A stretch of DNA of 64,000 nucleotides from Liolophura sinensis (taxonomy: Eukaryota > Mollusca > Polyplacophora > Chitonida > Chitonidae): the NCBI RefSeq assembly GCF_032854445.1, contig NC_088307.1, positions 19,234,017 to 19,298,016 of the forward strand, given 5' to 3'. Of the stretch, positions 30,951-42,213 are shown piece by piece. Position numbers and translations under genes: made by a program. The first letter of the stretch is position 1; every line of letters begins with the position of its first letter. The notes beneath the pieces were generated by a model. That model saw only the letters and a program-made list of their open reading frames with translations. It was not told the origin of the DNA and searched no databases.

Positions 30951-31404
30951 GGCAAAGAGCACATTAGCGTGAAGTACATGTCAGACGAAAGACCATTAAA
31001 TATGGTCAAGGAAAACAGTTTGATTTATTTTTAGAATATATTTCGACCTAGTAAAATGCATTTAAAACTTTAGATTCTGCTGTGGCCTTTTCTGACCATG
31101 TTTTGGGCCAGTGATGTCACATCAGCTATTTGCCACTTGACACACATAGATTGCTATATTTCATCATTCAAAATGCATCTCCATTTAGAGGTACGAATGT
31201 ATTCAACAAATGAAGCGAACTATCTCAAGTCAAAAATATTGCTGTGACGTCACTGATACCCTCTGGATCCCACTGAGCCACCATAGAATCCAATGTTTTA
31301 AATGCACCATGGTATTCTAAAAAAATAATTAAACCTATTCTCCTGGTCATTGTTTAATGATCTTTCATCTGATAAATACTTTATTTTAGTGTTTTCTTTG
31401 CCTT
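30951..31404. mobile_element. Foldback MITE family F, copy 2
   Basis: Left arm 'AAGGCAAAGAGCACATTAG', 'AGACGAAAGACCATTAAA', 'GTAAAATGCATTTAAAAC'. The right arm is the reverse complement: 'CATTGTTTAATGATCTTTC', 'TTATTTTAGTGTTTTCTTTG', 'CCTT'. The centre carries GTGATGTCAC, as in copy 1. The flanks TTCA/TAAA look like worn TTAA. Confidence 0.7.
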
Positions 31405-31529
31405 AAAAAGAAAGGAAACGAACAGTAACAACAGTGCCTAAATCGAAAATATTCTTGGGTAGCATATGGACGATGTTTGCAATTTCAAGCAAATCTAGTA
31501 TCACAAGTTAAATAAAGATACAGCAAAGT

Positions 31530-31705
31530 CTATGTCAGTGAGGCTAAAACGCTGACTGAGCTAAGTTGACAAGAGGCCATATTTCACTGATTACGTCTGA
31601 TCATTTGCCAACTATTACACTGTTGTCGCTGCTCTGATCTTACTCTCCATGCTGTGCGTCTATCACACTGCCGTCAATGTCCTTGTCTTACTCTTTATGC
31701 TGTGC
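31530..31705 (+). repeat. Interspersed repeat family C copy
   Basis: 'CTAAGTTGACAAGAGGCC', 'ACGTCTGATCATTTGCCAAC', then the 'TATCACACTG...GTCGCTGCTCTGATC' end present in repeated form. Confidence 0.7.
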
Positions 31706-31919
31706 GTCTATCACACTGTTGTCGCCGCTAGTGATCGAGTTAAACTACGTGGGTCAAACCCAAGGAAACAGCCAACTCCAGTCATTGTCTGAAGACATGA
31801 AATTGAGGCAATATGGTTGACCAGAAATAAGATATCATTGAAAACTGCTGAATGCTTCTGTTTTCATACTTTGTATACTTTCCTAGTTCTTTGGTGGTTT
31901 GTCTTATATGTCGTTTTGG

Positions 31920-32193
31920 CGGGGCCTTTGTGATTCAGTAGGTTAAGGCGCTAGCACAGCATAATGACCAAGGAGCCTCTCACCAATGCGGTCGCGATGA
32001 GTTCAAGTCCAGCTCATGCTGGCTTCCTCTCCGGCCGTATGTGGGAAGGTTTGGCATCAACCTGCGGATGGTCGTGGGTTTCCCCCGGGCGCTGCCCGGT
32101 TTCCTTCCACCACAATGCCGGCCGCCGTTGTATAAGTGAAATATTCTTGAGTACGGCGTAAAACACCAATCAAATAAATAAATAAATAAAATT
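31920..32193 (+). mobile_element. SINE family A, full length with 13-bp target duplication
   Basis: Complete head, core and (AAAT)n tail, flanked by perfect direct repeats TATGTCGTTTTGG (31907-31919 and 32194-32206). This is the signature of LINE-mediated retrotransposition. The head has 'GTGATTCAGTAGGTTAAGGC' (A box) and 'GATGAGTTCAAGTCC' (B box), spaced further apart than in a true tRNA. Confidence 0.95.
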
Positions 32194-32394
32194 TATGTCG
32201 TTTTGGAGAAGGGGGCCTTGCGATTATTGACCTGGAACGTCCTTATTTGTTGACGGCTGGTTTACTAATGTCTATTTCGAAGCATTGATCAACTGAAAAT
32301 GGCTGTCTACATAGACCTTTCTATTAGGCTTATTACAGGCTTAGGCCTATTATTTGAAAAACTAGTAGTGATTTTATAACTTCTCTGTGTTTTG

Positions 32395-32565
32395 TTCGGG
32401 CTTACTTGCCTTCGGTAATCTCAGTGAGGCAGCGCTAGATAAAAGAGCGATGGAAATCTGTCTTGCAATAAGGAGGCACATTAATGCACTCTAAGGATTC
32501 CTTCGTCGTCATATGACTGAAAAATTGTTAAGTACGACGTTAAACCTCCAAGCACTCACTGTAAC
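32395..32565 (+). mobile_element. SINE family B, 3' half
   Basis: 'CGGGCTTACTTGCCTTCGG', 'GAGGCAGCGCTAGATAAAAG', 'CGTCGTCATATGACTGAAAA', 'AAGTACGACGTTAAACC'. Confidence 0.85.
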
Positions 32566-32854
32566 TTTGGTTGAAATCATACATATGGTCAACAACTGCA
32601 GTAAGGTGATGTTATACATGTGTGTATGGGGAATCATACCGTTGTGTCTTGGATATATTTAAACAGCATGCTTAAGCGAAACGTATACCACAATCATGCG
32701 ATCTTCAAAAAGAGTAGAGTTAAGGTCACTGCATTTCTTAATCTCATTCTTCTTCATATTTGTTACTTTGGAAAGTCGACCAGGAACATCAAGGGACACA
32801 ACTCTGCGTGGTGCGTTACGGGTGTCCAATAATAAGCGAAGTATCCAAATCGCC

Positions 32855-33003
32855 CGAGCCGATACGGGTCAACCAGCCCTTGCACTATCCCCTTCATGCT
32901 GAACGCCAAGCGAAGAAGTTACAACTTCCTCTTTTAAGGTCTCTGGATCTACCTCTCCCGAAGAGTACGCTCTTCCAACTATGCTACTGGGGCCGGCACC
33001 ACA
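32855..33003 (-). mobile_element. SINE family B, 5' half
   Basis: Reversed: 'GATACGGGTCAACCAGCC', 'CTTGCACTATCCCCTTCATG', 'CTGAACGCCAAGCGAAGAAG', 'TCTCCCGAAGAGTACGCTC', ending in a reversed tRNA-like head ('CTACTGGGGCC'). It explains the 68-codon frame with a signal-peptide-like start nearby. Confidence 0.8.
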
Positions 33004-33022
33004 GTTACAAGTTATTACTACT

Positions 33023-33185
33023 AAAACTGGGTCGTATGTGGGAAGGTCTGCCAGCAAACTGGGGATGATCCTCGGTTTCCCCCGGGCTTTGCGCGGTTTC
33101 CTCCCATCATAAGGCTGGCCGCCGTCGTGTAAGTGAAATATTCTTGAGTATGGCGTAAAACACCAATCAAATAAATAAATAAAAC
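33023..33185 (+). mobile_element. SINE family A, 5'-truncated copy
   Basis: 'GTCGTATGTGGGAAGGTCTG', 'TTTCCCCCGGGCTTTG', 'GAAATATTCTTGAGTATGGC', (AAAT)n tail. Confidence 0.9.
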
Positions 33186-33249
33186 AATAGTGTTGTAGTG
33201 GGATATTCCACCAAATACCTTCACTCTAAATTTCTGAAATTTAACAGAA

Positions 33250-33440
33250 AGTACTGGCACTCAGCACTGAAAAGTTAGAGCAAGGAAACAGTACCGGTGT
33301 CAGTAAAATGTGACAGGTCGGGGTGTCATGTCTAATATTTTAGACACACTGTATATGTATATGTATGCACACACCAAATAAATCCTCGTCGTTATATGCA
33401 TGAAAAATTGTTAAGAACGGCGTAAAAACCCAAGCATATA
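33250..33440 (+). mobile_element. SINE family B copy
   Basis: 'AGTTAGAGCAAGGAAACAGT', 'GTGTCAGTAAAATGTGACAG', 'GGTGTCATGTCTAA', 'TGAAAAATTGTTAAGAACGG'. Confidence 0.75.
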
Positions 33441-34054
33441 TGCAAAGCACACACTTGTCGTATAGTGGCGTTGAACGGTTTTTGTATGGTGAGTATTTGG
33501 GACCATCCTTTAGAATATATAGTCTTTGTATTAATAATAATGAGAATGTAACACATAAATATATTTGCACTAGAATTTGATCTTTTCAGCTAACAAATTT
33601 GTTAATTCTGGATTTTGATTTATATTTTTTAATATATTCATAAATATTATCATAATTCAGATTAAATGTATATGATTGCATACAAACAACAAATTTACAG
33701 TCAAATAAATTTATTAGACATGCATCACATCCTTATTTAGAACGTCATTATACAACGACGATAAACACCAAAAGGTGGCCCAGATACCCACCATACAAAA
33801 ACATTTTCAAATACCCTTTTCGCCTGTAAAAAAATATTAAAGATCATATTTGCAGATAAGTTTTGACGCTCTTTCGTCTGATTTTGACATCATTTTGCTC
33901 GCTTTTGTTGACTATCAGGTTTTTCACCACTAATGAGGTCATGTATTATTTGAACACGTGACCTCGCTACTTCGACAGGTTTGTCAGGTGCTTACCAAAG
34001 GTATGCGGACTCTTGATTATATATTGTTCTTGATTATATAATGTTAGATAAAAT

Positions 34055-34352
34055 ACAAGACTTACAGCACACAGTGTAAAACCAGGCCAGCTACGACAGT
34101 GTTATAGTTGGCAAATGTCAAAAGATACTCGTAAATTACCCCCTAGTGTTAATTTACTTCAGGGTTTTATTTTATTTGTTCATTTAAATACTTGAACAGA
34201 ACCGATTTACACGTACTCTAAAGCCATGGCTTAAGCAGAATTAGGTGAAAAAAATGCAGTGATGTTAAATGCGATTTACTAGACGTCACTCGTCTAGAAT
34301 TACTCAAAATGCTGTGTTGTCATCACATTTAATACACATCCACATGAAAACA
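34055..34352 (-). repeat. Interspersed repeat family C copy
   Basis: 'GTGTAAAACCAGGCCAGC', 'GCCATGGCTTAAGCAGAATT', 'GCAGTGATGTTAAATGCGAT', 'TGTGTTGTCATCACATTTAA'. Confidence 0.75.
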
Positions 34353-34429
34353 ATGCAAAGGGACTAGACCTCGGGGATGCTTAATCCACTGGCAGAATCC
34401 TGGTTTATGCAGGAATACAGTATAACAAA

Positions 34430-34520
34430 AGACTTACGGCGTAAAGGAGACAGAGCGACGACAGTGGGATAATTGTCAAATGGTAACACGTGACAGGTGA
34501 AATACGACCTCTTCTTAACT
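34430..34520 (-). repeat. Family C fragment
   Basis: 'GATAATTGTCAAATGGTAAC', 'GTGAAATACGACCTCTTC'. Confidence 0.6.
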
Positions 34521-34854
34521 TATAATAAAAACCTATCAATAAATTAAGCCCTCCCTATCAAATAGCACCGTCTTTTTTCTGTAATTATTGGCAAAATGAC
34601 CGAGTTCCCGTAAATTCAATCTTAGCTTTAAGTAAAGTGTCAAATAAATAAATGAATAAAATAATTATGAAACGAACAATCAGCATCAAACATTCCAAGG
34701 GCAATTTCAGCCAGCAATTAGCACAGTTTCCTCGAGGTGTTTGATAGAACAAAATTCAGGTAAATAAATCAAACAGACAGACAGTGCCAGACTTATTAGG
34801 AAGTCAGCATGCTTTTAAAAGGTTAGTGAACGAATATTGTGGGTGTTCAAATAA

Positions 34855-35060
34855 ATTTGATTGATTAACTTACTGATTGGTGTTTAACGACGTAGTCGAG
34901 AATATTCCACTTATACACGCTACGGCGGTAATTCAAAGCGGCAGGAGACCGGAGTGCGCATATGGAATGTAAAACCTCCGCCCTATGGCAAGTAACAGAG
35001 TAACTTTTCCACGTGTGACGCAGTACTTTCTCACCCACAGTGAGAGATCTTTGTGTACGT
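34855..35060 (-). mobile_element. Diverged SINE (A tail joined to D-like body)
   Basis: 'CTGATTGGTGTTTAACGACG' and 'CGAGAATATTCCACTTATAC' are a SINE-A tail. 'GGCAAGTAACAGAGTAACTT' and 'CCACGTGTGACGCAG' are family D core. It may be an ancestor shared by both families or two nested copies. Confidence 0.5.
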
Positions 35061-35284
35061 CATACTGGAAGAAGGCAAGTGACGTCCAACGAACATCATG
35101 ACAGACCACATAAATCGCGCTGCTGCTTTTGAAAACGTATATAACTCAACAGAAACACTTTGAAAACACATTTCTGACAATAAGCAGTGGAATTGAAAGT
35201 TCTTTATATTAAAGAGAAACAGATTTATCAGGGGACAAACTACAGAAGAATATAATGTCCCGACAAGAATACATCTCAACCACT

Positions 35285-35480
35285 CACGGTGTCCTCCTTG
35301 AAGTCGGGAGATCTGGGATCAAACCCAGGTCGGGTCATTACGCAGACTTTAAAAATGTTACTTGTGGCTGCATTGCTTAGCACTCGGCACTAAAACAGTA
35401 CAAATACACACACACACCGAATGACTTCTCGTCGTCATATGATTGAAAAATCGTCAAGAGCCACTTAAAAGCCCAGGCAT
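35285..35480 (+). mobile_element. SINE family B copy
   Basis: 'CTGGGATCAAACCCAGGTCG', 'CAGACTTTAAAAATGTTACT', 'TCGTCATATGATTGAAAAAT'. Confidence 0.8.
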
Positions 35481-35484
35481 AGAT

Positions 35485-36390
35485 ATAAGCATGCTTACAA
35501 ACGCAACATGTTACCAATATCAATATTTTTTCCCTGTATTATTTAAATTAAAAAATGTTCCCAACTTCAGTATCTTGTAATTGCAGTGTATGCATATCGG
35601 TTTCTACATTATCATTCTTCCAAAGAGTGCAAATTATACCAATCAATTTTGCAACTTCTAATAGCAAAAGTTTTATGATATGTGCATAATAAGACAAAGC
35701 TTCCGGCTGTCGACGTGCTATGACTTTACCATGATGTCCTTGGCGATTATTTTCTTCGCAGTTTGATACATTGACAGGTGCACGGTAATTTTCTTCGCAG
35801 TTTGAAACACTGACTACCGGGCTGCTGATGTAATAGACATGATTTCATGGTGGGGTGTCCCGCCAAGAGTTATTGCCAATCCACATGGGCAGGGACTGGA
35901 GAACATTATTGAGGTGACCGAAGAAAGGAAACTCTCGACAGGTACACTTGAGCTGAGGGCGTATAACCATCATCATTTTTTTCACTAGGACAAAGAAAGT
36001 TTTTGTTCTCATTCCAACAATTTTGAAAACACTTTTTTGTTTTCTTTTGTACAAATGCTGTTTAACCTCTCAGCAGAGAATGTGTGTTGGGTGTTCTTTT
36101 ATCGACAGTCACATGTGTGATGCGATAATAAAGATGGTGAGTGGGAAAATGTGTTTTTGAGTTTATTTTTTGTACTGGTTGTCGAACCTAATTGTAATGT
36201 CCCTCACGTTGATGGACGTGGGTTATAGAAAAGTTTGATTTCATGGAGAGGGAAAAAATTCTTGGTAGTTATTCGTATATTACTAGAAACTTCAGTTTGC
36301 AAATATATGCAACAAACACGAATTCAAATTTCTAGAATATGAAATTACAAAGGATAAGGGCAGAATTTGAGGAATACTGTATCCTCGAAG
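35485..36390. other. No gene recognised; possible 5' part of the retroelement
   Basis: A short local duplication is seen at 35745-35815 ('ATTTTCTTCGCAGTTTGA' twice). The LTR expected upstream of the gypsy-type relic was not found by eye. Confidence 0.3.
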
Positions 36391-36429
36391 AAATGTCACC
36401 TATGAAAGACACATAGGCCTATTCTGAAC

Positions 36430-36990
36430 TTGGAAACAGCAAAATGGAGAGTCAACAGATCAGTACGCAAATGAACTAAGAAACCTGGTTAAAACATGTG
36501 AATTCGGCGAGCTTTCTGAATCACTAATGAAGGACAACATCATGATAGGAATACCAGATAATTGCTTACGAGAAAGGCTACTGAGAGAGATCTATCTCAC
36601 CTTCAAGCAGATATGTAGCGCCACAAAGACTATTTTAAAAACTGTGTAGAGAGCTTCATATTGAAGATTCAACTCCAGCACATGCAGATGTGACGTCAAA
36701 ACAAGGATATGTAGGTTCGAAACCTAAACAGGGAAACACAGGACAGAAAACCAAAGGCAAATATGACAATAAAGGAGAATACAGTCGCTGTAGTACAAAA
36801 CATGAGCGCAGGAAATGCCCAGCTCATGGGAAAGTGTGTACACTCTATGGTTATAAAAATCAGTAGCATGTGCAGAAAGAAAAACCCCTAGCCGTGTTCA
36901 CTCCGTTCGGCAAGACAACAGTGCCCAGGCATTTCAGAGCTTCCATGCTGACTCAGTGCAATCTAGCCAAACTAAGAAGGAGTGAATAGT
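36430..36990 (+). pseudogene. gag-like remnant with zinc-knuckle relic
   Basis: The strand reads STDQYANELRNLVKTCEFGE and then LSESLMKDNIMIGIPDNCLR, the type of gag C-terminal region common in gypsy elements. Further on, KHERRKCPAHGKVCTLYG is a CCHC-type knuckle with its first cysteine region altered. A stop follows at GYKNQ. Confidence 0.75.
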
Positions 36991-36996
36991 TCCAAT

Positions 36997-37275
36997 GAAA
37001 GTAAAGAACTGTATAATACCCCTCTAGCTTGATACTGGAGCTCAAGCCAACATTTTGTCAGAAAAAGACTATATGTCCATACGGAATAGACCGAAACTGA
37101 ATAAATCAAATGTGAAAATTACTGGTTATTCAGGTTCTGATATTTCTGTTAAAGGTCTCTGTATTGCTACTGTCGGCTAGCACAAACTCTCATTTCTGGT
37201 TGTACTCAGCTGTGTTCAACCCATTCTAGGTATATCTGCCTGTGATAACCTTGACCATGTGAAGAGAGTGTAAAC
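36997..37275 (+). pseudogene. Retroviral-type aspartic protease remnant
   Basis: LDTGAQANILSEKDY contains the catalytic DTG motif and is preceded by a stop. VKITGYSGSDISVKGLC and VVLSCVQPILGISACDNL follow. A stop at 'GTCGGCTAG' lies between them. Confidence 0.8.
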
Positions 37276-37595
37276 CCTAGAACTGGAAAAAAACATCCTC
37301 ATGTATTCAGATTGTAAATGAATTCCAGGGTTTATCTGAAGGCCCAGGATGCTTACCTGGAGAACATAAGTTTCACATAGATCATGAGGTAAAGCCAGTA
37401 AACCATGCATGCAGAAGGATGCCATTTGCCCTGCATGGCAAACTGAAAGCAGGACGTGAACGCATGGAACCGTTAGGTGTGACAGAGAACCAGGAAAGAA
37501 CAACACATTGGGCTAACTCCCTTGAGATCGTTGTAAAAATAAAAAGATGGACGTATCCGCGTGTTTGAATCCGGCCACAGAACACCATTAGTTTT

Positions 37596-37902
37596 CCATA
37601 AGCGACAATGTTAACGTTTAGCGCTGTAGCTCAGTCCCAAACATTTCGTGCCCAATAATCTTTGGTGCATACCTGGTCCAGCCTGTGAGAAAGAAGCCAT
37701 AAAAATCTTGACATAGGTTGACCGTCAAAATCTGGACCTTTCTATGCCGGCAGCTGGGAGGGATGCCTAGCAACGCCAAAGGAACGTCACTTAGCCCTCA
37801 TCACCACCTGTCTCCTTGTGTCCTCTCGCCCAGAATTTCAAACTTTCATCATTAAAACTCATATCTGCCCAAAGCTTAGACAATTTCCATCATTTTGATA
37901 CC
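37596..37902. repeat. Interspersed repeat G, copy 2, inserted in the gypsy element
   Basis: Closely matches 5371-5680 over its whole length. It sits between the protease and reverse transcriptase of the gypsy-type relic, where no such sequence belongs, so it inserted after the retroelement. No clear target duplication was seen. Confidence 0.85.
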
Positions 37903-37959
37903 AAGCATGCACCTCTACACCAGAAACGGCAGGCTGGCAGCAAAAAAGACTTTACACCC

Positions 37960-38765
37960 TAATATACACAGAACTACAACTAGAAGTTGTGATGGGGGTC
38001 TGTGTCCATCCGCGTGATCTGAATAAAGCTGTGAAAATTGAACACATTAATCTTCCTACACGAGACGAAATTACGTCCAAGTTTGCGAGCGCTAAATATT
38101 TTAGCAAATTGGACGCATCATCGGGATTTTGGCAGATGAAACTTCATGCTGATAGCTCAAAGCTGTGTACTATTTAACACCGGCCAATGGGCCGGTACAA
38201 ATTTCTCCGATTTCCCTTTTGTATTAGCTCTGCCCCAGAAGTATATCACAGAACTGTGCATTCCATATATGAGCCTGTTGATGGAGCAGACACATCAATG
38301 GACGACATAATTGTATGGGGAAGTTTATCAGACGAGAATAACACCAGACCACGAGAAACACTGAAAGTGACTCGCTAGGCTAACCTGAAACTAAACAAGG
38401 ACAAATGTGTGTTTGGTGTAAAAGAAGTTGTATTTCTGGGAGACGTGTTGTCTGTATAAAATAAATGCTATGGTGAATATGCCTCAACCACAATGTAAGG
38501 CTGACATTCAGAAATCTCTTGGGATAGATAACTACCTGGGAATATTTATCCCAGACCTGTCAACAATAAGAGCACCTTTAAGACAACTGCTTGAGAAAAA
38601 CACAGTATGGAACTGGGCATCAGAGCATGAAAAATACTGGTATAAGCTGAAGGATGTGTTGACTAATGAAACTGCACTGAACTTCTATGACCCAAATGGA
38701 CCCATTAGGATCTTTTTTAGATGCATCACAGATCAGCCTAGGTGCTGTACTTCTGCATTTGCATG
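37960..38765 (+). pseudogene. gypsy-type reverse transcriptase remnant
   Basis: VCVHPRDLNKAVKIEHINLP then FSKLDASSGFWQMKL (motif A, catalytic Asp present), a stop, then GRYKFLRFPFCISSAPEVYH and TSMDDIIVWG (the YxDD box with Ser for Tyr). The thumb/connection part DIQKSLGIDNYLGIFIPDLS and RAPLRQLLEKNTVWNWASEH is in another frame. At least three stops or frameshifts. Confidence 0.92.
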
Positions 38766-39110
38766 ATGACAACTGGTAACCAGTGGCCTACGCTTCACGC
38801 TCCATAACCGATGCTGAACATCGTTTTGCCCAAAGTAGAAAGGAACTGTTCACTATGACATTTGCTGCTTAACGTTTTCATCAGTATAACTATGGACAAA
38901 CATTTGAAGTAGACACTAATCATAAACCATTAGTACCTTTATGTCTCATGCCGCTACATGACTGCCCATTAAGGATTCAACATCTTATGATTCGTCTACA
39001 AAAGTATGACATGCTGGTATCCTACACACCAGGGAAATTCATGTATGCAAATGATGCGCCGTCCAGAGCAGTGGTGAATCAAAATGCGACGTCCGCCGAA
39101 ATCAGCTGAG
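38766..39110 (+). pseudogene. gypsy-type RNase H remnant
   Basis: VAYASRSITDAEHRFAQS-like sequence, ELFTMTFAA, a stop, then QTFEVDTNHKPLVPLC and MLVSYTPGKFMYANDAPSRA. These are standard RNase H landmarks of gypsy elements (the DHKPL region appears as NHKPL). Confidence 0.85.
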
Positions 39111-39339
39111 AAAACGAAGTTTAGGCTTTTGTGAATACTATCATGGAAGCTATACTGATGTCTGATAAAAGACTGGAACAAGTCAAACATGAAACAGCTA
39201 AAGATAATGTTCTGAAAGTCTTATCCAAAACTATCTTGAATGGTTGGCAAGACAATAAGTGTGGTTGTCCAGAAATTATTTGTGAATGCTGGGAGATTCG
39301 TAATGAATTACCTGTAGTGAATGGTCTTGTGATGAAAGG

Positions 39340-40290
39340 GTGATCTCTCACAGTTCGCGAAAGGGCATGATTTCAAAATCCATGAAGGACATTTAGGTAC
39401 TGAAAAGTGTAATCAAGGCGCCCGTGAGGTTATGTATTGGCCTAGAATGTACCAAGACATATCCAACTAAGTCACGAGTTGTGCCACATGTCTGAGGTAC
39501 AAGCCCAGGGGAACCGCTCAATCAGCAACCAGTACCTGAGAGACCCTTCCACAAACTTAGCTTGGATCTCTTTTCTCACGACGGGAAACACTTTCTGATA
39601 GTAACAGATTATTGTTCGAACTACCCTGAAGTCATTGAATTAATCAGCCCAACGAACAAGACAGTCATTGCAAACATTAAAGCCATGTATGCTCGTCATG
39701 GAATTTCTGACGTGATATTCGCAAATAATGGCCCTCAGTTTGACTGTGAGGAAATGCGAATGTTTGCTACTGAGTGGGGTGTTTAGCTACGCAAATCAAG
39801 TCCACATTATCCATTATTATATCACATTATCCATAGTCCAAAGGATTAGTTGAACGGTCTGTCCAGGTTATAAAAACAATCTCGGTAAATCCATGGATAG
39901 AGACAGCGACTACCTCGGACTGCTAGTATACAGAAGTACACCACTCGACTTTGACCAATCTCCAGCCCAGCTGTTAATGGGCCGAAGGATCAGATCCAAC
40001 CTACCAGTGCATTCAGATCTGCTGAAGACAGATAACTCTGAAATTGTATGTAGTGAGACGGTGAAGCGACAACAGAAACGGAAGAAGTAGGGCCTACTAT
40101 GATCGTAAAAAAATGAAGAATTATCTCCCCTGAAACCAGCTGATCTGGTCGACATACCGGACTACAAAAGCTACCAGTAGTCATTACGAGGTACAGTTCG
40201 TGAGAATGTCGCTCCTAGGTCGTACACCGTTGGCACAGAAGAAGGAAGCTTGCTACATCGGAACCACGTTGACATCAGACCAGCCCAAAA
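39340..40290 (+). pseudogene. gypsy-type integrase remnant
   Basis: HEGHLGTEKCNQGAREVMYW (zinc-binding domain), CATCL, then FLIVTDYCSNYPEVIELIS (catalytic core) and IFANNGPQFDCEEMRMFATE. The usual DNGPQF is NNGPQF, so the second catalytic Asp is lost. A stop follows at 39784. RSTPLDFDQSPAQLLMGRRI is the end of the core. Several stops. Confidence 0.9.
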
Positions 40291-40441
40291 TGAGCTCACA
40301 GCCAATCCGCCCAATACTTCAGTGGACTTAAATGTGCCCAAAACTCAAAAAGTATTTATTCTTTATCATCCTACTCCAAGAAAACGCAGTTAGCAATATT
40401 ATTGGACTTTAAATGAACTTTATTTCTTAAGAAGGGAGATG

Positions 40442-41060
40442 TACTGATATAGCTTTGAAATAATGACTGCTCCCTCACTATGGCAACCGTGCCTGCAACA
40501 GGTGTCACATGTAAACCATCAGCGTGTGCCAATATAGAAGTTCGACTGCATCTTCAACTTGAGTTAGCTTTATCTTGTGTTTAAAACACAAACATAACAT
40601 CCCTCGTTTGGGCTCTTCCTCACAAATATTTGTTTTGACCCCTATCATCGTTGACGTCACCACTGCAGGCTAAATGCAGACTAACCGATGATGGCCTTAG
40701 GGAAAATCTGTAGCTTTCAGCCATTTTTACGCCCCATGCGGAAAACTGAAAAGCTTTTTGGTACGCTTGTATATTAGGACACATAGCACGTATCCTTTAA
40801 AACAACGAGGCCTTGACTTAAACCCTGTTGTTGTTGTTTTTTTTGTAAAGACAATAAAAATATTATATCTCTCCTCATCTGCATTCATGGGTGTTTTTTT
40901 TATGTACCAGTACAAGACGTCAGAGCTCATCGGTATAATATATGCACAAGCCCTCGTAACGGTGCAACACAACAGGCCCAGCCATATAGTACTATATAGA
41001 AAGACAAGATCGGAAACCAAGTTTCATCGTTTTAGAAATAAAGCTTCTCTCGGCTAATTT
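40442..41060. other. Possible 3' LTR start, otherwise unassigned
   Basis: The polypurine-like run is followed by TGTACTGATATAGC, a possible LTR start (TG). No matching 5' copy was seen, so LTR identity is unproven. Confidence 0.3.
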
Positions 41061-41065
41061 TGCAC

Positions 41066-41215
41066 TCATCTGGGGCTACTTTCACAAAGCGGCGTGCGAC
41101 ATTTTTTTTATCCTACATTTGTCGTACGATATTTTGTACGTCGCTGTTTACGTACCTTTGTCCAATATGTGCGAAATCGTACAAGTACGACATCTCTGTG
41201 AAAGTGGCGCCAGTA
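41066..41215. mobile_element. Small MITE with inverted ends
   Basis: Start GGGGCTACTTTCACAAAG and reverse complement of the end GGCGCCACTTTCACAGAG match at 15 of 18 positions. A related fragment lies at 2505-2596. About 150 bp, non-coding, rich in TACG. Confidence 0.65.
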
Positions 41216-41225
41216 CTTCATGGCG

Positions 41226-41868
41226 TCCTGTGAGTGTAAGCTGGCATTAGTTTGTCAAAAATATTGACCATGTGGACATAACCGATAAAAACATCAGAGT
41301 GTCGATTTGTGCCTTATCTGGACACAGCGCTATTGTTTGCAGACTGTTCCATCGCACAGTATCAGTTACGCCATGTTTTTGTGAATAAGGGGCCCAGAGG
41401 TCATCAAGTAACATCTGGCGTAAAGGCATTTTTGCTGTCTTTCTGCGACCATTTATACCGTAAAGGTCTTTCTATTAGGGTCTACCTGCCTGGCCAGTGA
41501 GGCAGAAACTGTGGTCTTTTGCGGCTAGTTCTATTGCTTTCTAGCGAATTGTAAAGAATTCGTTATATAAAAACTTTTTCAAAGCTGATTGGTGAATGGA
41601 GGCGTGCTTGGCGAAGTAAGGTCAAAGTTCATGTGCCGCGCCAGATTATAGAAAGACTTTCACGGTATAAATGTTCGCAGAAATACCTTTACGCCAGAAG
41701 TTGATGACCTCTGGGCCACTCATTCACAAAACATGACGCAAGTGATATTGTGGGATGGAACAGTCTGGAAACAATGTTGCTGTGTTCAAATAAGGCACTA
41801 ATCAAAGTGCTGACTTTTTGATGGAGTATGTCCACATTTTGGACAAACTAATGCCGGCTCACAATTTC
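41226..41868. repeat. Large imperfect inverted repeat (foldback), ~240-bp arms
   Basis: The left arm (about 41226-41485) and the reverse complement of the right arm (about 41635-41868) align along their lengths: 'GGCATTAGTTTGTC', 'CAGACTGTTCCATC', 'GTGAATAAGGGGCCCAGAGG' versus 'GTGAATGAGTGGCCCAGAGG', 'TCTGGCGTAAAGG', 'ATTTATACCGT', 'GTCTTTCTAT'. The loop is about 150 bases. Neither a transposase nor a second copy was seen in the window. A transcript would form a long hairpin. Confidence 0.88.
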
Positions 41869-42213
41869 ACCGAATCAGGTGACGTCATACGATCGATATA
41901 GTATCTGCGGACACCATGTGTAGGCCTACGTGCTGAATTTATTCTTCGTATGCAGCCATTTTATCGATGATGTGTATTATAGCTACTGTATGTAAAGACA
42001 AAACGTATGTTGCCGTGTTTAGCTTCAATAAGTATCATTTCTTCGAGGTGTCGAATCACGTAGATATCTAATCATGTCGACTTACGCCTACACTAAGCGC
42101 ATACAGTGACATAACACACACTGTGATTCAAGGGCAGCCACTGCCTTACATTCTGAATGGATATAGAGTTATTTCCCCCTCTTATAGTTTCTTGAATCGA
42201 AAGACGACATATG

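Larger units (their letters stand above)
36395..40440 (+). mobile_element. Decayed Ty3/gypsy-type retrotransposon
   Basis: In order on the plus strand: gag-like sequence, zinc knuckle remnant, aspartic protease, (inserted repeat G), reverse transcriptase, RNase H, integrase, then a purine run AAGAAGGGAGATG (about 40429-40441) that looks like a polypurine tract before a 3' LTR. The order PR-RT-RH-IN is that of Ty3/gypsy. Many stops and frameshifts make it non-functional. Neither LTR could be delimited by eye. Confidence 0.9.

Noticed and set aside
32696-32902. Small secreted peptide precursor (signal-peptide-like start LHFLISFFFIFVTL with a later KR site)
   Set aside because: The second half lies in a reversed SINE-B copy (32855-33003), so the frame is composite and probably chance.
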